Positions 19,670 through 22,930 of a DNA stretch of 22,930 nucleotides are shown here, piece after piece. The stretch spans positions 1-22,930 of IMG/VR virus record IMGVR_UViG_3300022929_000228. The stretch is one strand, 5' to 3'. This DNA comes from a virus. Positions within the stretch are counted from its first letter, which is position 1. The number at the start of each line of letters is the position of its first letter. The notes beneath the pieces were generated by a model. That model was not told the DNA's origin, searched no databases, and was given only the letters and a program-made list of their open reading frames with translations. The position numbers were made by a program, and so were the translations under genes.

Positions 19670-19711
19670 AACGAAATCGGTTTTTTTTAACACGTAAATA
19701 AGGGGTTAAAA

Positions 19712-20896
19712 ATGCAAATCAACTACTCAAGACCAAAACTGACGAGCTACCAAAAAGCCATCTTAGATTCAGATGCACGTTACACGATAACGGCAGCATC
19801 GACTAAGACAGGTAAAACGGCAAGTCACATTATTTGGTTATTTGAGCAGTCTTTAAGTTTGAAAGAGAATCAGTCGGTGTGGTGGGTTGCTCCTGTATAC
19901 CAACAAGCGGAGATTGCATTCAGACGTATGAAGGCACAGGTGACAGAGAAAAACTTCTTTGTATCTAACGAAAGCAAGTTGACACTAATCACACCGGTAG
20001 GCTCAAGGATAGAGTTTAAATCGGCAGAGAAACCTGATAACCTTTATGGTGATGATGTGTACTCAGCAGTCTTTGATGAGGCATCAAGAGCAAGAGAGGA
20101 TTCTTGGTTTGCTCTACGTTCAACCCTAACAGCTACACAAGGCAAATGTAAACTCATTGGAAACGTCAAGGGTAAAAAGAATTGGTTCTATAAATTAGGA
20201 GAGAGGGCAAAGGCTGGTGATCCTAACATGGAGTATTTCAAAATCACGGCATACGATGCAGCGGATGAGGGCATCATTGAACGTGAGGAGATAGAACAAG
20301 CTAAACGTGACCTGCCTGAGTATGTATTTCGTGAGTTATATTTGGCTGAACCTGCTGATGATAATTCTAACCCATTTGGACATGAGAACATCAACGCTTG
20401 TATTCAACAGAGTAGCGGCACACCCACAGCCTACGGAATTGACCTTGCAAAGTACACTGACTGGACTGTAATCATAGGACTGAACGAGAATGGAGAGGTC
20501 GTTCACTTTGACAGATTCCAAGCTGATTGGAGTCAGACACTTCAGAAGATAACGGCAACCATAGGGAACACACCTGCTTTTGTAGATAGTACGGGAGTCG
20601 GTGATCCTATCGTGGAGCAACTACAAAGGCAGCATCCAAGAATCAAAGGTTTTAAATTCACGAGTCAATCAAAGCAGCAACTCATTGAGGGATTAGTGGT
20701 GGCGGTACAAGGGCAGCAAGTTAAATTCCCTGAGGGCGTGATTGCCGATGAAATGCGTAACTTTGAATTTGAATACACAAGAACAGGAGTGAGATACACA
20801 GCACCACAAGGGCTACACGATGACTGTGTTATGAGTCTTGCTCTTGCCAATGATTGCAAACAACACAATAAACCAGGACTATTCTACTATGCTTAA
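19712..20896 (+). CDS. Large terminase subunit (TerL)
   Basis: A 394-residue packaging motor. Walker A is ASTKTGKT (29-36), Walker B SAVFDEASR with D122-E123. The RNase H-like nuclease has acidic residues Asp244 (YGIDLAKYTDW), Asp292 (FVDSTGVGD) and Asp370/371 (GLHDDCVMSLALA). It translocates DNA into the procapsid and cuts it. Length is on the short side of the family but both domains are complete. An AAGGGG element lies about 7-12 nt upstream of the start, rare in this window. Confidence 0.95.
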   Translation: MQINYSRPKLTSYQKAILDSDARYTITAASTKTGKTASHIIWLFEQSLSLKENQSVWWVAPVYQQAEIAFRRMKAQVTEKNFFVSNESKLTLITPVGSRIEFKSAEKPDNLYGDDVYSAVFDEASRAREDSWFALRSTLTATQGKCKLIGNVKGKKNWFYKLGERAKAGDPNMEYFKITAYDAADEGIIEREEIEQAKRDLPEYVFRELYLAEPADDNSNPFGHENINACIQQSSGTPTAYGIDLAKYTDWTVIIGLNENGEVVHFDRFQADWSQTLQKITATIGNTPAFVDSTGVGDPIVEQLQRQHPRIKGFKFTSQSKQQLIEGLVVAVQGQQVKFPEGVIADEMRNFEFEYTRTGVRYTAPQGLHDDCVMSLALANDCKQHNKPGLFYYA

Positions 20897-21449
20897 ATGG
20901 AAAGATATTACAATCGGAATGCTTCAAGAGATTGGAGAGCTTCCTGATGACCTTAACCCGATAGAGAAAACAGCTCACACGGTGGCGATAATTAAAGGGC
21001 TGCCATACGAGGAGGTTGAGAAGTGGACACTAAATGACTTGCGGAAAATTGACTTGTCGTTTTTAGAGCAAGAACCAAAGCACCGATTGAAGTGGTCATT
21101 CAAACACAAAGGCAGAAGATTCAAGCTCGTCAAGAATGCCAAAGCAATGGAGGCACATCACTTTATTGAACTGCAAGAATTAGGCGATAGCGATAAGATA
21201 GAGGCATTGCACAAAATCATTGCTTGTTTATCGTACCGGGTGAACATATTTGGGAGAAAGATAGAGGATGACTATCAGTGGAAGGTTGACAATTTCAAGG
21301 ATCTACCAGCTCCACAGTTTTACAAATACTCGCTTTTTTTTTCGGCACTCTATCCGAAATTATTAAAAACTACCCTAACCTATTTGAAGGGGGAGGTGAA
21401 GAAAGCAAAGGAGATGTTTTCGGATGGCTCGGACTCGTTGACAGATTAG
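20889..21449 (+). CDS. Tail assembly chaperone, short zero-frame form
   Basis: A 186-residue protein starting at MLKWKDITIGMLQEIGELPD, 8 nt inside the terminase gene. It contains IKGLPYEEVEKWTLNDLRKI and VKNAKAMEAHHFIELQEL, a pattern of tail assembly chaperones in Bacteroidota phages. The zero frame continues through a T9 run and stops at 21449. Chaperones of this class wrap the tape measure protein until the tail is built. A second, -1 frame opens at the T9 run and continues to 21622. Confidence 0.72.
   Translation: MLKWKDITIGMLQEIGELPDDLNPIEKTAHTVAIIKGLPYEEVEKWTLNDLRKIDLSFLEQEPKHRLKWSFKHKGRRFKLVKNAKAMEAHHFIELQELGDSDKIEALHKIIACLSYRVNIFGRKIEDDYQWKVDNFKDLPAPQFYKYSLFFSALYPKLLKTTLTYLKGEVKKAKEMFSDGSDSLTD
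21334..21342 (+). promoter_or_regulatory. T9 slippery site for programmed -1 frameshift
   Basis: Nine T at 21334-21342 follow CGC. In the zero frame the codons are CTT TTT TTT TCG, so T_TTT_TTT (21335-21341) permits both tRNAs to re-pair one base back. The first new codon is TTC at 21341. Shifting at this site joins the two frames of the chaperone gene. Confidence 0.6.
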
Positions 21450-21622
21450 CAGGAGGTAGACGGCAAGAGTGGGATGCTATCTTAGAGATGCCACTCACTG
21501 AGTTTCTGAATACCCTTGCCTTTCACACCACGATCAGCAAACAGAGGCAGAAGCGATTAGAGAAGGCGGCTGCATCAGGTTTTGAATCTTATGTGTGTGC
21601 TTGTTTGAATGAACTGCTCTAA
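21341..21622 (+). CDS. -1 frame extension of the tail assembly chaperone
   Basis: Joining at the T9 run, the -1 frame reads FGTLSEIIKNYPNLFEGGGE, then VFGWLGLVDRLAGGRRQEWD and AILEMPLTEFLNTLAFHTTI to a TAA at 21620-21622. It has no start codon near its beginning, is open throughout, and has the length and tone of a real C-terminal domain (VFGWLG..LAGG.. and FLNTLAF recall known chaperone C-termini). A -1 frameshift from the 20889 gene would yield a 244-residue or so fusion. A sequencing error in T9 would give the same picture. Confidence 0.65.
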   Translation, partial: FGTLSEIIKNYPNLFEGGGEESKGDVFGWLGLVDRLAGGRRQEWDAILEMPLTEFLNTLAFHTTISKQRQKRLEKAAASGFESYVCACLNELL

Positions 21623-21640
21623 TTCAGCCACTTCGCTTGA

Positions 21641-21658
21641 TTTCTTAATTATAAATAG
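21641..21658 (+). promoter_or_regulatory. Shared 18-nt leader (copy 2) abutting a start codon
   Basis: TTTCTTAATTATAAATAG directly precedes the ATG at 21659 and differs from the copy at 175-192 by one base. It occupies most of the 36-nt gap after the chaperone's -1 extension. Likely the same signal, promoter or translation initiation, for virion genes. Confidence 0.45.
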
Positions 21659-22819
21659 ATGGCACTATCAGCAAGTCACCAAGTCAGTGGAACACACCAA
21701 CCAACCTATAACGATAATCTGTGGGTTGTACAAGAAACATCCACCGGTATAACAGGCAATTTCAATTTTAAGTTTATCTGCGATGTCAAGAATACATCCG
21801 ATGACCTACTCACAAGAATAAAAGCACCTTTACACTTTGGCTCAAACAATAGAGGCGTGTTTAACATCGCTCGTGTTTTGGAGTCTTACGTCACTCACGA
21901 TTGGGATTTTACAGATACGGCTTCTCAGTCTTGCACCAACTCATTCTTTGATTACAAATTAGAGTTTGGTTACGAGTACAGCACGGGAGCAACGTCACCA
22001 ATAGAGCAAACTACGGGCGTCACAACAGTAACGGGTAACACTGTTTGGAATGCTGCACTATCACCGAGAGAGTTCTTAAACTATGATGAGGGTGATTATC
22101 TAATGGAGGCAAGTAGCACAGCTACATTTTTAACCAATAACAATGCAAAAAAAATATACCGAGATCAAAAAGATTGGCTCTATGCTCTCCACGATGGTAC
22201 TCTCGACCATCTACTTGTTACTTTTTCTGATAGTAGTACTAACACCATATCTGTGGCAGCCGACGATGTGGCTCGTGTCCCGATTGGTTCAAATATTTCG
22301 GGAGGCATACCGACGGGTGCGACGAGTTACACGATTCGCCCAGAGGATAGCTCGAATAATTTGGTCGGATCAGTTTATACGATAACCATAGATGAGCGTT
22401 GTTCAAAATACGATGCAGTTGATGTGTTCTTTCTCAATCGCTTAGGAGCAGTTGAGTCATTCAGATTTAACAAGGTCAGGAGAGATAACTTTAGCATTGA
22501 CAGAAGGACATTCAAACAAAACCCATACTCCTTAGATGGGCAGGATTACGCCTATACAAACCAAGACTTCAATACTTCACAATATTACACGGAGAGCAAT
22601 CAAAGGATAACACTCAACAGCGACCTGATCACAGAAGCGGAATCTGTTTGGTTGAGGGAATTGGTAATGAGTCCAAGAATTTGGTTGTATGATGGCGAGT
22701 TGTATCCGATAAATATCACCGATGCAGAATACGAGCAGAGGTATCACATAAATGATAAAGCGTTTAATTTAAGCATTGAAGCAGAATTGAGTTTCCCAGA
22801 TAAGGCTCAAAGATTATGA
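21659..22819 (+). CDS. Tail structural protein, possibly distal tail or collar
   Basis: A 386-residue mostly beta protein. Residues 40-75 carry KFICDVKNTSDDLLTRIKAP, then LHFGSNNRGVFNIARVLESY and THDWDF, a strand-rich pattern I associate with tail proteins of Bacteroidota siphophages. Later stretches (ISGGIPTGATSYTIRPEDSS; DAVDVFFLNRLGAVESFRF; IWLYDGELYPINITDAEYEQ) are consistent with a tail-tip component. No signal peptide. The shared leader abuts its start and the next gene overlaps by 4 nt. Exact part of the tail cannot be told. Confidence 0.6.
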   Translation: MALSASHQVSGTHQPTYNDNLWVVQETSTGITGNFNFKFICDVKNTSDDLLTRIKAPLHFGSNNRGVFNIARVLESYVTHDWDFTDTASQSCTNSFFDYKLEFGYEYSTGATSPIEQTTGVTTVTGNTVWNAALSPREFLNYDEGDYLMEASSTATFLTNNNAKKIYRDQKDWLYALHDGTLDHLLVTFSDSSTNTISVAADDVARVPIGSNISGGIPTGATSYTIRPEDSSNNLVGSVYTITIDERCSKYDAVDVFFLNRLGAVESFRFNKVRRDNFSIDRRTFKQNPYSLDGQDYAYTNQDFNTSQYYTESNQRITLNSDLITEAESVWLRELVMSPRIWLYDGELYPINITDAEYEQRYHINDKAFNLSIEAELSFPDKAQRL

Positions 22820-22930
22820 TAGAAATTCTAATCAACGGAGAGAAGGTTGAGCTATCCCCTGACTTTGACATTGCCATCACTCGGTCTATTGCAGACATAC
22901 GCAACCCAGAGCAGAGGAGTTCGGACTACT
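22816..22930 (+). CDS. Tail protein, N-terminal fragment cut by the window end
   Basis: Starts at the ATGA overlap at 22816 and runs out of the window in frame. The visible 38 residues begin MIEILINGEKVELSPDFDIA and contain ITRSIADIRNPEQRSSDY. From memory, this kind of short beta start before an RSSDYS-like motif is found in phage tail proteins that follow the preceding gene. The family cannot be confirmed from the fragment. Confidence 0.55.
   Translation, partial: MIEILINGEKVELSPDFDIAITRSIADIRNPEQRSSDY

Noticed and set aside
19656-19693. Possible terminator before terL: TCGT-GAA-ACGA hairpin and T8 run; GTGTTA/TAACAC pair around it
   Set aside because: The stem is only 4 bp and is separated from the T run by several bases; the outer pair leaves a long loop. 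Too weak to call.
1-22930. Signs of lysogeny such as integrase, repressor with operators, or att sites
   Set aside because: None was recognised. The small HTH gene alone does not establish a temperate lifestyle.

Overview
The window looks like part of a tailed double-stranded DNA phage (or prophage) genome whose host is probably a member of the Bacteroidota. Three things point there. At least one intergenic promoter fits the Bacteroidota consensus TTTG-N19-TAnnTTTG exactly (11566-11596) and a second fits its -7 box (9927-9934). Shine-Dalgarno sequences are nearly absent. Many genes resemble families common in Bacteroidota phages. Every supported gene lies on the + strand, packed with ATGA or short overlaps. 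No integrase, classical repressor, att site, tRNA or CRISPR was seen, so lifestyle cannot be decided.

Layout. 1-158: end of a structural gene and a strong UUCG-loop terminator. 193-3768: tail fibre and adhesin genes plus two small genes. 3765-4374: small membrane proteins, including a holin-like protein. 4364-7177: portal with a MuF-like tail, head-tail connector and a tail-completion-like protein. 7041-9893: a heavily overlapping pair of spanin-like genes, a metallophosphoesterase, a DUF3310 protein, a GH108 endolysin and a neck-like protein. From 9904 a promoter with a palindrome starts the early region: small HTH protein, ERF annealase, YqaJ exonuclease. A second promoter at 11566 precedes a membrane protein. 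A structured terminator-like leader (12102-12195) ends directly at the start codon of a DUF6291 replication-type protein, whose linker carries seven tandem hexamers and a 9-bp inverted repeat (candidate origin). Next come a C5 methyltransferase, a DnaA domain IV-like protein, a sigma-like protein, small genes, a DUF115-like protein, an HNH nuclease, a ParB-methyltransferase fusion, a TerS-like protein, an SSB-like protein and a glycosyltransferase. The window closes with the large terminase, a tail assembly chaperone with a probable -1 frameshift, and two tail proteins, the last cut by the window edge.

How it fits together. ERF, YqaJ, DUF6291, the DnaA-like protein and the SSB-like protein form a recombination and replication set. 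The methyltransferases and HNH form a modification or nuclease set. Terminase, portal, connector and neck proteins handle packaging and head completion. Fibres and adhesin recognise the host, and holin, spanin-like proteins and endolysin lyse it. Capsid, protease and tape measure genes are not in this window.

Most unusual observations: (1) the C5 methyltransferase gene carries recognisable methyltransferase sequence in two reading frames; (2) a 95-residue membrane protein gene is about 89% overprinted by its two neighbours; (3) a leader with an intrinsic-terminator hairpin abuts a start codon; (4) iteron-like hexamers lie inside the DUF6291 gene; (5) a T9 slippery site in the tail chaperone has a clear -1 extension. 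All family calls were made by eye from sequence, with no database search.
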